A DNA stretch of 64,000 nucleotides, taken from assembly GCF_004217555.1 (NCBI RefSeq), contig NZ_SHKW01000001.1, positions 248,001 through 312,000 on the forward strand, in the 5' to 3' direction. The position numbers and the translations under genes were made by a program. Source of the stretch: Edaphobacter modestus. GTDB lineage: Bacteria > Acidobacteriota > Terriglobia > Terriglobales > Acidobacteriaceae. The stretch's first letter is position 1. Every line of letters starts with the position of its first letter. Below the pieces are notes generated by a model. The model did no database searches. It was not told the DNA's origin and saw only the letters and a list, made by a program, of their open reading frames with translations. This document shows, piece by piece, positions 8,807-18,448 of this stretch.

Positions 8807-10636
8807 ATGTGCGGAATATTCGGCGCCGTAAACATTGAGGGCTTTTTCGATCGCGCTGCATTCGAGCGTTTTTCGAAACTCAACGACGTGACATCTTATC
8901 GGGGACCTGATGATCACGGCGTCTGCCGGCTGAAGCTTAAGCAGTCGGGAGGTCAGGTAGGTGACTGTTTCGACGTGTTTCTCGGGAATCGTCGTCTGTC
9001 GATACTCGATCTCACCTCGAACGGTCACCAGCCGATGACGGATCAGCAAGGTCTCTGGATCGCGTACAACGGTGAAATCTTCAATTACCTGGAACTGCGG
9101 CGGGAGTTGCAGGCCAAAGGGCATAAATTCACTACTGACACGGATACTGAAGTCATTTTGCATGTTTACAGTGAATATGGAGAGCAGGGGTTCAATCGTC
9201 TTAACGGTATGTGGGCGTTTGCCATCGTTGACGTGCCGAATCGACGCGTAGTGCTGAGCAGAGATCGTTTTTCCATCAAGCCATTGTATCTTTTACCCCT
9301 TCCCGGCTGCACCTACTTCGCGAGCGAAATCAAGCAGCTTCTTCCTCTCCTACCGACGCGCCGGCTGAATGCCGAGACCATGTCGGCATTCATCACGCAA
9401 GGATTGCTCGATCATTCGCGCGCGACTTTTTTCGAGGGGATCGTCAAGGCAGCGCCGCGGACGAACATCGTTATTGCGCTCGACACGGGGGATATTAGCG
9501 AAAGCGCGTATTGGAACTTTGACCGTACCAATCACATTAGTTCACTGCAGGAAGCCGAGGAACAGTTTCGCGAGTTATTTCTCGATAGCATCAAGCTACG
9601 CCTCCGCAGTGACGTACAGGTGGGGGTACTCTTGAGCGGTGGACTCGATTCGTCTGCGATTGCGGTCGGCTGCAGAATGACTAGTGGTGACCGAGTCGAC
9701 AGCTATTCGATCGTATCTGAGGACGGCCTTTGCGACGAGCGCCGCTATATCAACGTCTTGGTCGAGACGGGACTGAAGAACCGTCAAACTGTTTTCCGAT
9801 GCGACGATGTTCTTCAGGATCTAGATAAGGTGCTCGATCACAGCGATGAGCCCGTCGGCGGCTTCAGCGTAGTGGCACAATACAAATTATTCCGTGCTAT
9901 CAAGCAGGAAACGGATGTCACCGTACTTCTGAGTGGCCAGGGAGGGGATGAAGTCCTCCTCGGCTATTTGAAATTCTTTTTCTTTCACTTGAAATTGTTG
10001 TATCTCCAGCGCAGGTATTCGCAGGCAATATTCCAATTAGGTGCGAGCCTGTATCAGCGCACAGTAGTGCATCAATTCACATTGCGTTCAGCTCGGCGTT
10101 ATATACCGACGCTCGGTACGAGGCTGGACCGTGCATTCAAATCGGGACACGCGTCAGTGCCCATTTGGGCGTGTGGCGACATTGCATCTCGCCAGATCGC
10201 AGACATCGAGAAGTACTCTGTTCCAGCCCTGACACATTACGAGGATCGGAACTCGATGGCACATTCGCTGGAGGTGAGACACCCCTTTCTCGATCACAGA
10301 CTGGTCGAACTCCTCCTAAATATTCCACCTGAATGGAAGATCAGGAATGGGTGGACAAAATACCTATTGCGCCATGCGTTTCCCGAGTTGCCCGACGCCA
10401 TTAGATGGCGGCGTGACAAACAGGGGTTTTTAACTCCGGAACAAAATTGGCTAAAGAATGATCTAAAACATTTGATTCGAAGCACGTTTCACAATAGTGA
10501 GCTTTCCCGATTAGGCATATTGAATGACCAGGAATTTCTCAAGTATTACGATCGATTCCAGCGCGGCGCTGCTATCCCGGAGAGTGACATAGCGCGCACG
10601 TTCATTGCAGAACGATGGATGCGACGTGCCTTTTGA
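8807..10636 (+). CDS. asnB: Asparagine-synthase-type glutamine amidotransferase
   Basis: 609 residues, usual AsnB length. The N-terminal class-II glutaminase domain begins MCGIFGAVN with the nucleophile Cys2, followed by SYRGPDDHG, RLSILDLT.NGHQPM, YNGEIFNYLELR and TDTDTEVILH. The C-terminal synthetase domain has the ATP PP-loop VGVLLSGGLDSSAIAVG at about residues 270-287, LLSGQGGDEVLLGY and NSMAHSLEVRHPFLDHRLVE. Glutamine-derived ammonia is passed to an ATP-activated carboxylate. Within an EPS cluster such enzymes often amidate a sugar acid or build an unusual residue rather than make asparagine; this is inference. Ten bases separate it from the flippase gene. Confidence 0.93.
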   Translation: MCGIFGAVNIEGFFDRAAFERFSKLNDVTSYRGPDDHGVCRLKLKQSGGQVGDCFDVFLGNRRLSILDLTSNGHQPMTDQQGLWIAYNGEIFNYLELRRELQAKGHKFTTDTDTEVILHVYSEYGEQGFNRLNGMWAFAIVDVPNRRVVLSRDRFSIKPLYLLPLPGCTYFASEIKQLLPLLPTRRLNAETMSAFITQGLLDHSRATFFEGIVKAAPRTNIVIALDTGDISESAYWNFDRTNHISSLQEAEEQFRELFLDSIKLRLRSDVQVGVLLSGGLDSSAIAVGCRMTSGDRVDSYSIVSEDGLCDERRYINVLVETGLKNRQTVFRCDDVLQDLDKVLDHSDEPVGGFSVVAQYKLFRAIKQETDVTVLLSGQGGDEVLLGYLKFFFFHLKLLYLQRRYSQAIFQLGASLYQRTVVHQFTLRSARRYIPTLGTRLDRAFKSGHASVPIWACGDIASRQIADIEKYSVPALTHYEDRNSMAHSLEVRHPFLDHRLVELLLNIPPEWKIRNGWTKYLLRHAFPELPDAIRWRRDKQGFLTPEQNWLKNDLKHLIRSTFHNSELSRLGILNDQEFLKYYDRFQRGAAIPESDIARTFIAERWMRRAF

Positions 10637-10645
10637 GGTCAAACG

Positions 10646-11974
10646 ATGGTGACTAGTTTGTCGGTGCAAGGTATGACGGAGGTGATCGTCAGGCGGTTCG
10701 TCAACTTGCGCCGCGACTTTCCGTTCGCGACGAATGTGGCCGTGCTTAGTGGCGGAGCCTCGTTGGGGCACTTGTTCACTCTTGCGGCGGAACCAATCCT
10801 AACACGGTTATATCTGCCGAATGACATCGGTAATTTAGGGCTGTTCAATGCATTCTTCGCTGTTGCTGCAGTGGCAGCTTCGCTCCAATATGACGTTGCA
10901 ATCGTCTCTGCCCCACATCAGAAGGAGGCGGCGCAACTCGCAATTCTGGCGATGTTATTAGCCATACCGATGAGTGTAGCGGGCGGCCTTCTACTGTATG
11001 TCCTGATTCACTTCTCGCTTGTTGGCTTCGGTGTTCTACCGGCGTACGCTGCGGTGTTGATGGTTCCAACCATCTTGTTCGCTGGCTTATTCTCGGTTCT
11101 TCGATATTGGGCACTTCGTAACGAAAGGTTTGACCAAGTATCGCAGGCACTCATCTTCCAGAACGGCGGACGCAGCGTATCGCAACTCGCCTTGGGAGTT
11201 ATCGGCTCACATTCTTTCGGTTTGTTAGTGGGGGAAGTCGTTGGGCGGGGTGCCGGGATGAGCCGTATGTTGCGAAGTACCTGGCCCGTGGTGCGCGACT
11301 ATGGTTTCAACTTTCGGGATGTCTCAAAGGCGCTGAGGGGCAATCGGCAATTTCCCTTATACTCAACACCCTCATCGCTGCTAAATGTGCTCGGCACGAG
11401 CCTTCCCCTGCCGCTGTTGATAACGCTTTACGGCGCAGATGCTGGTGGTTATTACTCCCTCGTGTGGAGAGTCCTGGCCGTACCTGTCGTTCTGATCGGC
11501 TCCAGCATGGCTGACGCTTTCCATAGCCGCGCTGCGCTTTTTGCTCGCGAAGATCCAAAACGTCTGCTGTGGTTTTTCCATAGCACCACCCTCGGCTTGC
11601 TTGCTATGGGTATCGTCCCGGCATTGGCGGTCTTCTTCTACGGTGAGTCGATCTTCCTTTTTGTATTCGGAGTAAAATGGAGGCTTTCGGGCATCATTGC
11701 TGCAATCGTAGCTCCCTGGTTTCTGACATCGTTTGTCGTTAGCCCGTTGAGCCGGTTAGTGTTCGTGTTGCATGGTCAACGCTTGAAACTGATCTACGAC
11801 ATCTTCATTCTCGGTGGAAACCTCTTGGTCTTCTGGTTCGCGAGACGCCTTGATTGGCCGATGCTCCATATGGTCACCGCTATGAGCGCGATGAATACAG
11901 GCTCCAAAGTCGTCTATTACTTCGTGCTACGTCGAATCGCATCCACTGCAGTACAAGTACCAATTCAGCTATAA
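10646..11974 (+). CDS. Wzx-type polysaccharide flippase (MOP superfamily)
   Basis: 442 residues with about 12 hydrophobic segments, for example LGLFNAFFAVAAVAASLQYD, LAILAMLLAIPMSVAGGLLL and LLITLYGADAGGYYSLVWRV. The pattern NVAVLSGGASLGHLFTLAAE.ILTRLYLP near the start is typical of EPS/O-antigen exporters. It should move lipid-linked repeat units across the inner membrane for polymerisation by a Wzy protein, a candidate for which is encoded at 15358-16785. ATG 10646 is ten bases after asnB; a second ATG at 10673 is possible. Confidence 0.88.
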   Translation: MVTSLSVQGMTEVIVRRFVNLRRDFPFATNVAVLSGGASLGHLFTLAAEPILTRLYLPNDIGNLGLFNAFFAVAAVAASLQYDVAIVSAPHQKEAAQLAILAMLLAIPMSVAGGLLLYVLIHFSLVGFGVLPAYAAVLMVPTILFAGLFSVLRYWALRNERFDQVSQALIFQNGGRSVSQLALGVIGSHSFGLLVGEVVGRGAGMSRMLRSTWPVVRDYGFNFRDVSKALRGNRQFPLYSTPSSLLNVLGTSLPLPLLITLYGADAGGYYSLVWRVLAVPVVLIGSSMADAFHSRAALFAREDPKRLLWFFHSTTLGLLAMGIVPALAVFFYGESIFLFVFGVKWRLSGIIAAIVAPWFLTSFVVSPLSRLVFVLHGQRLKLIYDIFILGGNLLVFWFARRLDWPMLHMVTAMSAMNTGSKVVYYFVLRRIASTAVQVPIQL

Positions 11975-12817
11975 GTTCCTGTAAAAACACCCTCATCGTG
12001 GCGTTCATCAGGTCTCCCTAAAATCCTTACATACTGCACCAGGACAGTTCAGTGCATCGACGAAGAGCAGCTTTCAACCGGGCGGTCTTCTACGCTCCCG
12101 AACAACCATGGTGTTAGTCTGCTACTTTAACGGTTACGAGGGATTCCACGACAGGGGCGAATTCAGGTCACGCTGCTGCGGGGTGGGATCCAGCGGCCCG
12201 CTTCTGTTAGCCCTCTGTTTTGGTTTGTGGTATTCGCTTTGGCTGGCCTAAATTTATCGTGTCCCTTTGTTACCCATCCCCTCAAGAGCGATGAATCTAA
12301 AGTCACCATGCCATTCTTGAGCATTAAGTGCTGTGCATTGATGGTTTAGGCCTTTGGTTTCCATTTTCATTATGTCTAATTTGTAGACACTTATTCGGTA
12401 CGCGCTCAATTTCAGAACAGATTAGGCCAAGGCCGCTTCAATAGTGGTAGACGCAATCGGATGGCAAGCTTGGGTAATCAATCCGTTAATGACCGCCGTC
12501 GGTTTTAGGCCGCTGCACACGCCTTGGATTCTGGCGCGTGCAGCAGGGCAATTTGCTATCTACTCCATTACCGCTTTCGACGCTCTTCCTCACTAGTCGC
12601 GGCCACAGACATGCGTTCTTGAATATTCAACAGCCCTGTTGTGCTCGCCTCCTTCAGGAGGATGCGGGATATCGGCTAGCTGACAACCGATGGACCTAAC
12701 AATATTAAGTAACCGGCGTAGAAGCAGTCGCGACTTACTCTGCAAACAGAATGAACAATAAAAAGACTGGCGATCAGCATCGGCAGTTGGATTAGTGCAA
12801 GTTCGAGGAGAACTATC
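11975..12817. other. 843-bp intergenic region, no gene recognised
   Basis: No frame on either strand shows a recognisable protein. It holds a GAGGAGA ribosome-binding site just before ATG 12818 and AT-rich patches near 12350-12400 and 12700-12780 where a promoter for the epimerase operon could lie. Short coding-like stretches (a hydrophobic stretch near 12190-12250) may be decayed gene pieces but cannot be assigned. Confidence 0.5.
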
Positions 12818-13885
12818 ATGGCAGAACAAATCAAGCGTGTCGCTGTCATCGGCGGCGCAGGATATCTAGGAAGTACCTTGTGTGTCCATCTGGTCAGCCA
12901 GGGAATCCAGGTTGTATCGATTGATCCGCTCTGGTTTGGTGACGACGGCTTGCGCCCACTTCGGAATCATCCGTACTTTAGCAGCTTGAAGATCGATGTT
13001 CCGCACGGAGATGAGGTGCTGCCGCATCTTCGAGGCTGTGATGCTGTGATATGGGTAGCCGGGCTGGTCGGGGATCCCGCTTGCGACCTCGATATAGGCT
13101 TTACATACAGTTGTAACTATCGAAGTGTTCTTACTCTGGCTCACATCTGCAAGTGGCTTGGAATTCACAGATTTATCTTTGCATCCAGTTGCAGCGTATA
13201 TGGCAAGTCGAGTTCCGACGTAGTCCATCTTAGTGAAGGCTCCGCCACATGCCCACTGTCTTTCTATGCACAGGATAAACTTGCTTGCGAGAAGGCCCTT
13301 CGGGGAATGGCCGATGACTGCTTTCACCCAAGCATTTTGCGACTTGCTACATTATTCGGTTGGTCCAACCGGATGCGTTTCGATCTAGTAGTTAATGTGT
13401 TAACGGCAAGAGCATGCAGGAAAGAGACACTGGAAATATGTGGCGGAAGCCAGCGACGGCCTTTCTTACATGTAAAAGATGCTGCCCGTGCCTTTGTTAC
13501 AGTTCTAACCAGCGAAATTTCACTTATTTCAAGTGAAATTTTCAACGTCGGGGCCGATTCCAATAATCATCGCATCCTCGATATTACCGACCTCGTCCTT
13601 TCCTCTATCCCCGGTGTGCGAGTCAAATTTATCTCCGAATCGGTCGATCTTCGGGACTACGATGTGGATTTCTCAAAAATCACAGAAACTCTTTCTTACA
13701 AGACCGAGTTTACGGTGGCGCAGGGTATCGCCGAGATCCAGCAGAAATTGTCCGAAGCGAATGGAATCGACATTGCGGATCCCGTCTACGTAAATGTGAA
13801 GAGAACCCGCCAACTCATCAGCGAAAGTTGGAAGAATGGGCGCCAGTTGCAATCTACGGCTGAGCTTGTCGGGAGTGCCGCATAA
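12818..13885 (+). CDS. NAD-dependent sugar epimerase/dehydratase (extended SDR)
   Basis: 355 residues. The Rossmann motif VAVIGGAGYLGSTLCVHLV begins near residue 8; D.AVIWVAGLVGDPAC gives the central strand; the catalytic SCSVYGK serine region and Y-x-x-x-K (YAQDK, ~residues 151-155) are present; RPFLHVKDAARAFV and FNVGADSNNHRI follow. It is cytoplasmic and acts on a nucleotide sugar, substrate unknown. GAGGAGA precedes the ATG at good spacing. The beta-helix gene starts 16 bases after its stop, so they are probably co-transcribed. A relic of a second copy (matching ADSNNHRILDITDLVLSS) lies at 16800-16893. Confidence 0.92.
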   Translation: MAEQIKRVAVIGGAGYLGSTLCVHLVSQGIQVVSIDPLWFGDDGLRPLRNHPYFSSLKIDVPHGDEVLPHLRGCDAVIWVAGLVGDPACDLDIGFTYSCNYRSVLTLAHICKWLGIHRFIFASSCSVYGKSSSDVVHLSEGSATCPLSFYAQDKLACEKALRGMADDCFHPSILRLATLFGWSNRMRFDLVVNVLTARACRKETLEICGGSQRRPFLHVKDAARAFVTVLTSEISLISSEIFNVGADSNNHRILDITDLVLSSIPGVRVKFISESVDLRDYDVDFSKITETLSYKTEFTVAQGIAEIQQKLSEANGIDIADPVYVNVKRTRQLISESWKNGRQLQSTAELVGSAA

Positions 13886-13900
13886 CATTTACTGATCAAG

Positions 13901-15130
13901 GTGCGTAAAAGAATGTTTTTGAAGTTGCAGAATCGCTTTATGCTGGTTACATTCGTTGGGTGGGGATTCAGCGCTTTGTTTCTGAGTTGGCCTATTGGAC
14001 AATCCAGTCGAGCCTTTTTGCGCTTGGCGCAATTTTCGCCTGTTGCAGTTGCTGCAGGCAGCGCGCCATCAAGTACGATTCGTTATGTTAGTTCAACAGG
14101 AAGCGATAGCGGCGATGGCAGCTCGGCTCACCCTTGGGCTACCATCCAGCACGCGGACAGATTTGTCAGGCCCGGCGATACGGTGATGGTGCGGAACGGA
14201 ACGTATAAGGGCGACATAACACTCGCCTCAAGTGGTGTGACCGGCCAGCCTATCCTTTACAAGGCCCAGAATAAGTGGCAGGCGAAGTTGGTAGGCACAG
14301 GTAAGGGAGACGGCTCCGCCGTGGTCCGATTGGGCGGCGGCTACACGACCATTGAGGGGTTCGATATCTCGGGAAGTGATGCAAACGGCATCATCCTGGC
14401 CTACACAGGTACTGCTGCGAGTTTTAATAGGGCTATAGGCAACTATGTCCACGATATGATCACACCCTGTACCTCCAACAGTGGAACAGCGATCGAGACC
14501 GGCGGTGGTCATAACTATGTGGGCATCACACACAATGACATGATTGGGAACCTGATTGTGAATATCACCCCCTACAATGGTTGCCCAGGAGGGCATCAGG
14601 CCAGTGGCCTATATGCAGAAATCCCCTATTCAGTGATCGCTAATAACATCGTCATCAATGCCGGATATGCTATTCAAGCATGGCATGCTGCTTCACACGT
14701 GACCATTTTTGGGAACACTCTGGTGAATAACCTTCGTCCTATTACGATGGGCGCCGGAGACTCTCCCGGTGGCAGGGTGAATGACTACAGCCTGGTGCAG
14801 AACAACATCATCTACAACAGCGCGAGCACAGCCATTGCTGAGACGGGCACAACAGGGGTCCACAACCAGTACGTCAACAACCTAATCTACCGCGGAGATA
14901 CCAGCATCAGGCTAAACAACGGATTGCATGCAACGGGCACAATCAATGCCGATCCGAAGTTCGTCAACAACACCGGCACGGCCGCCGGCAATTATCGGCT
15001 GCAACCGAGTTCTCCGGCACGGGGGGCGGGGTTCGCACTACCGGGCGTTGTTGCGGACTTCAATGGCAGGGTTCGCCCGCAGTCCGGGTTAACAGATCTT
15101 GGTGCACATCTATTTGGTGAAACCAGATGA
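13901..15130 (+). CDS. Secreted right-handed parallel beta-helix protein (copy 1)
   Basis: 409 residues from GTG 13901; ATG 13913 is an equally possible start. A hydrophobic N-terminal segment (VTFVGWGFSALFLSWPIG) suggests export. Then IRYVSSTGSDSGDGSSAHPW, typical of DUF1565/NosD-like pectate-lyase folds, and repeated beta-helix coils with N ladders: IGNYVHDMITPC, HNDMIGNLIVNITP, VIANNIVINAG, IFGNTLVNN, VQNNIIYNSAS. It ends with the usual NTGTAAGNYRLQPSSPARGAG cap. Such proteins bind or cleave acidic polysaccharides; no catalytic residues can be assigned, so lyase, epimerase or structural roles remain open. It is a clear paralogue of the inverted gene at 17012-18448 but lacks its Ig-like tail. 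Confidence 0.85.
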   Translation: MRKRMFLKLQNRFMLVTFVGWGFSALFLSWPIGQSSRAFLRLAQFSPVAVAAGSAPSSTIRYVSSTGSDSGDGSSAHPWATIQHADRFVRPGDTVMVRNGTYKGDITLASSGVTGQPILYKAQNKWQAKLVGTGKGDGSAVVRLGGGYTTIEGFDISGSDANGIILAYTGTAASFNRAIGNYVHDMITPCTSNSGTAIETGGGHNYVGITHNDMIGNLIVNITPYNGCPGGHQASGLYAEIPYSVIANNIVINAGYAIQAWHAASHVTIFGNTLVNNLRPITMGAGDSPGGRVNDYSLVQNNIIYNSASTAIAETGTTGVHNQYVNNLIYRGDTSIRLNNGLHATGTINADPKFVNNTGTAAGNYRLQPSSPARGAGFALPGVVADFNGRVRPQSGLTDLGAHLFGETR

Positions 15131-15357
15131 ACGACGACATGATTGTCTCGCTAAATGATGGTTTTCAAAGCGATTACAATGTCCCCTAGAATTGTTGCCT
15201 GTTTCGCTTTTAGCTACTCCTGCTCACTCAGTTACACAATCTCTGAAAAGACGGGGTGATGACACCAAGGCCTTGATTGCGAAACTAGGGGCCGGTGGAC
15301 ATATCCCAGCTGTGCTGCCATTCTGCGGATTTCAGATTTCGAGGTAGGTTGTTTCTC

Positions 15358-16785
15358 ATGTCAAATTCATATTTGGGGCATTTGGGGCGGAGACCCGCGG
15401 CTCTGGCCATATCTTTTGCGCTCGTCAGCAGTCTCTCTATGTTCTATCTGGCACTGCGATGGGAGATTGAGCCAGTCTACGTGATTGCGATTGTGACACT
15501 GGTACCCTTGGCCTTGTTCGCAATGCAGAAATGGCCGCTTGTAATTCTTGTAGGACTACTGTTCGTGGGAGCAGTCAAAACTGTTCCTGCGGCGAGTATA
15601 AGTCTCACCGATCCAACGATGATCTTTCTGCTGCTTTTGTCGGGAGCAATCTTTTGGGACGTATTGCTTATGTTAGCCCCCAGTGCTGGGTCATTGAGCT
15701 TCTGTGCGTTATTCAAGGGGCAAGCTGCAATCAGCATTTTCTTCCTGTTGTTCTGTGCAGTAATGGCCATCAGCCTCTTGTACACGCGGTCAGAGCAGGG
15801 TGCAATGAAAGTCGCTCGATTTGAGACTTTCGAGGTGCTGGTGTTCTTCGCTCCGCTGCTTCTTCTGAAGAAAAAAAGAGATCTCCGCCAATTGCTTATC
15901 GTGTTTGTCGTACTCGGGATTATGCTGAGCGGCCAGGTCATCATGGACCTGTTGCATCCGTCGGAACTGGTATTAAGCGGGAATCAAGATATTACTAAGA
16001 TAGGAATCAGCGAATTGCTGGGGTTCGCCCTGCTGTTCTCTCTATATGGAAAGCTCGGCGAGTCCGGTGCAATCAAGTATGCATGCGTCGTCATCCTCTT
16101 GTTTGGACTGGTCGCATGCCTTACACGTACCGCTCTCATATCTCTGCTGATCAGCCTCGTGGTTACAGCATGCGTGGCTCGGGGCGGAACTGGCATGCTT
16201 TCGCGCAATCGGGTTTTTATTGGGGTAGGTCTCGCTGTTCTCGTTGCAATCCCTACTCTCCTATGGTTGATGAATCTCCCTGCTGCGCAGGGAAAATTGC
16301 GATGGAAGGTAGCCGAACTGATGTCGCTTGCATCCGGCTCAACGGTTTCGACCGGCACAGTGAACTCACGTCTTGATTTCTACCGTTCGGCGCTGGAGGT
16401 ATTATTGCAACACCCGCTCATAGGACTGGGAGTAGGAGGCTGGAGCATCTTCCACTATGGCCAGGACGTTCTCCACTATCCTCACAACTTCCTGCTCGAA
16501 GTTGGCGCCGAACAAGGAGCGATCGGTCTCATCCCTTTAGTCGCTCTGCTTGTGTTGCTGCTCCGGTCTACACTTAAAGTGCTCCACTCCGACCATGAGC
16601 TTGCGTTTGCATTTCCCACGTTGCTGTTTTGCATCTCCTATCATCTAATGACCGGCACCGTTGAATCGCGCCAGTTCTGGTTCATCTGCGGATTGAGCGC
16701 AGCAACAGCACGCATAGCCCAGACCTCCTACGCGCAAAGCCGAGCAGCAAACCCTAAAGTTTTCAGTCTAAAGTTTCGCAAATGA
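15358..16785 (+). CDS. O-antigen ligase / Wzy-like polymerase
   Basis: 475 residues from ATG 15358; the frame is open from 15295 but the first 21 residues look unrelated to a membrane protein. About 11 membrane segments, including LAISFALVSSLSMFYLALRW, VIAIVTLVPLALFAM and ALLFSLYGKLGE. The Wzy_C region has the periplasmic loop signature HPLIGLGVGGWSIF followed by YPHNFLLEVGAEQGAIGLIP with the conserved HN.xLE. It should polymerise or ligate lipid-linked glycan at the periplasmic face of the inner membrane, working with the flippase at 10646. It is followed by an epimerase relic and a strong hairpin. Confidence 0.85.
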   Translation: MSNSYLGHLGRRPAALAISFALVSSLSMFYLALRWEIEPVYVIAIVTLVPLALFAMQKWPLVILVGLLFVGAVKTVPAASISLTDPTMIFLLLLSGAIFWDVLLMLAPSAGSLSFCALFKGQAAISIFFLLFCAVMAISLLYTRSEQGAMKVARFETFEVLVFFAPLLLLKKKRDLRQLLIVFVVLGIMLSGQVIMDLLHPSELVLSGNQDITKIGISELLGFALLFSLYGKLGESGAIKYACVVILLFGLVACLTRTALISLLISLVVTACVARGGTGMLSRNRVFIGVGLAVLVAIPTLLWLMNLPAAQGKLRWKVAELMSLASGSTVSTGTVNSRLDFYRSALEVLLQHPLIGLGVGGWSIFHYGQDVLHYPHNFLLEVGAEQGAIGLIPLVALLVLLLRSTLKVLHSDHELAFAFPTLLFCISYHLMTGTVESRQFWFICGLSAATARIAQTSYAQSRAANPKVFSLKFRK

Positions 16786-16799
16786 TCAAGGCGACGTCA

Positions 16800-16893
16800 C
16801 GCTTGTTTTCAATAGCGTCTTAAAACGTTGGGCTGACGCTAACGACCATCGCGTCATCGACATCGTCGAGCTTATTAGTTCCGCACTTCCTTC
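16800..16893 (+). pseudogene. Relic of an epimerase gene
   Basis: Translation around 16829-16893 reads ADANDHRVIDIVELISSALPS, matching ADSNNHRILDITDLVLSSIPG of the epimerase at 12818. Just before it, AACGTTGGG encodes the preceding NVG with a lost base. Nothing else of the gene survives. It shows that an epimerase/beta-helix block was once duplicated here. Confidence 0.75.
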
Positions 16894-16911
16894 GGGGCGA
16901 AGGAAGTGCGG
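16881..16911. terminator. Perfect 14-bp hairpin between converging genes
   Basis: CCGCACTTCCTTCG (16881-16894) pairs exactly with CGAAGGAAGTGCGG (16898-16911) across a GGG loop. It lies between the ligase gene (+) and the beta-helix gene (-), so it could terminate transcription from both sides. There is no long U run on either side, so intrinsic termination is not certain. Confidence 0.6.
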
Positions 16912-17011
16912 ATGCGAAAGCAATGGGTCAGTAGGGGGCAGCAGGACTTACAGGCGCTGTGAGATAAGGGGCATTGGTCGAATTCTGTCAGAACCTTTGC
17001 CCCTCTCTCGC

Positions 17012-18448
17012 TTAGTGAACGGTTACTGTGACCGAACCCCAGTCTGTTGCACCGGTCGAACCGGTGCCAACGATTTTGTAGGTGGTTGTTGCAGTGGGTT
17101 TCACAGTGATTGAGCCCCTGAGTGCAACCGCCGTTCCATTCAAAGTCGCTTTCACCGCATTTATTGTGTTCCAAGTGAGGACTGAGGATTGGCCCCTGGT
17201 GATTGATTTCGCGCTTGCACTAATACCGGCAGCGACAGGACCCGTTGAAGGCGTGCTAGGCCCAGTTGAAGGCGTACTAGCCCCGGCAGACAGGGCCGCG
17301 CCAATATCAGTTGTTCCAGTTTGCGGTCGAGATATTCCATCATAGTCAGTAGTAATGCCGGCTAACGCGAGCCCGGCTCCGATAGCCGGGGAGTTCGATT
17401 GCAGTTGATAATCGCCAGCCGCCGTTCCAGTGTTGTTGACGAACTTTGGATCTGCTGTAACTGTACCTGTCGCTACGTCGCCATTGATCAACTGAACATT
17501 AGTGTGATTGTTAAACACTAGATTATCTACAAAGCGATTGTGGGTGCCTGTAGTTCCATGTTCTTGCAGGCCAACGCCAGAAGCGTTTATAGATATATTG
17601 TTCTGTACTATGCTATTGTCGTTTGTGATTCCTCCAGGAGAATCGCCTGCTCCAAGGGTAACACCTACAACACCGCCTATAGTCGTATTTCCAAATATGG
17701 TCATATTCGTTGCCGCGTGCCAGGTCTGAATATCGGTTCCAGCATTGATGACAATATTGTTGGCGATGACTGCATTGGGGGTCTGTCCATAAATCCCGCT
17801 AGCCGCATGCCCTCCAGGGCAGCCGTTGAAAGGAGTAATGTTGACCACCAGATTGCCAATTATGTCATTGTGGCTGATGCCGCTATAGTCAGAGCCACCG
17901 CCTGTTGAGATGGCAGTACCGCTATTGGAATCGCATGGCGTGACCATATCATGAACATAGTTGCTGATTGCTTGGTTGAAACTTGCAGACCTACCAGCGG
18001 ATGCGAGGATGATGCCATTGGCATCACTTCCGGTGACATCGAAGTCTTGGATGATTATGTAGGAGCCGGTCACCCCGATTACCCTGGAACCATCTCCCGT
18101 GCCAGTACCCACTAGTTGAGCCTTCCATTGATGCTGAGCCTTGTAGGTGATGGGGTTTCCGGAAATTCCGCTCTTAGATAGAGTGACATCACCTTTATAA
18201 GTACCGTCTAACAGAATAACGGTATCTCCGGGCGAGACAACGCTGTCCGCGTGCTTGATGGTAGCAAATGGACTTGTCTCAGATCCGCTGTTGAGATCGT
18301 TGCCGTTCGTGCCCACATAGTAGGTGTTACCGGTGGAGGATTGTGCTTCTGCCCGAGTCAAAGCTAACGGCGAGTATGCGCATGCCAGAGTAGCAGCAAC
18401 AGTAAAAATGATATGAGAGTAAGAACGTGGTCGGATATTGAAATGCAT
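17012..18448 (-). CDS. Secreted parallel beta-helix protein with C-terminal Ig-like domain (copy 2)
   Basis: 478 residues from ATG 18448, chosen because AGGGAA sits six bases upstream and the signal peptide (HIIFTVAATLACAYSPLA, then A-E-A-Q) begins soon after; the open frame runs back to 18505. The beta-helix region parallels copy 1: YYVGTNGNDLNSGSETSPF, DTVILLDGTYKGDVTLSK, IGNLVVNITPFNGCPGGH, VIANNIVINAGTDIQTWH. A TPSTGPSTPSTGP linker leads to one Ig-like module (~405-478: GISASAKSITRGQSSVLTW, TTTYKIVGTGSTGATDWG) of the kind repeated eight times in the protein at 21416-24844. It is probably an extracellular polysaccharide-binding or -modifying protein. Confidence 0.87.
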   Translation of the reverse strand: MHFNIRPRSYSHIIFTVAATLACAYSPLALTRAEAQSSTGNTYYVGTNGNDLNSGSETSPFATIKHADSVVSPGDTVILLDGTYKGDVTLSKSGISGNPITYKAQHQWKAQLVGTGTGDGSRVIGVTGSYIIIQDFDVTGSDANGIILASAGRSASFNQAISNYVHDMVTPCDSNSGTAISTGGGSDYSGISHNDIIGNLVVNITPFNGCPGGHAASGIYGQTPNAVIANNIVINAGTDIQTWHAATNMTIFGNTTIGGVVGVTLGAGDSPGGITNDNSIVQNNISINASGVGLQEHGTTGTHNRFVDNLVFNNHTNVQLINGDVATGTVTADPKFVNNTGTAAGDYQLQSNSPAIGAGLALAGITTDYDGISRPQTGTTDIGAALSAGASTPSTGPSTPSTGPVAAGISASAKSITRGQSSVLTWNTINAVKATLNGTAVALRGSITVKPTATTTYKIVGTGSTGATDWGSVTVTVH

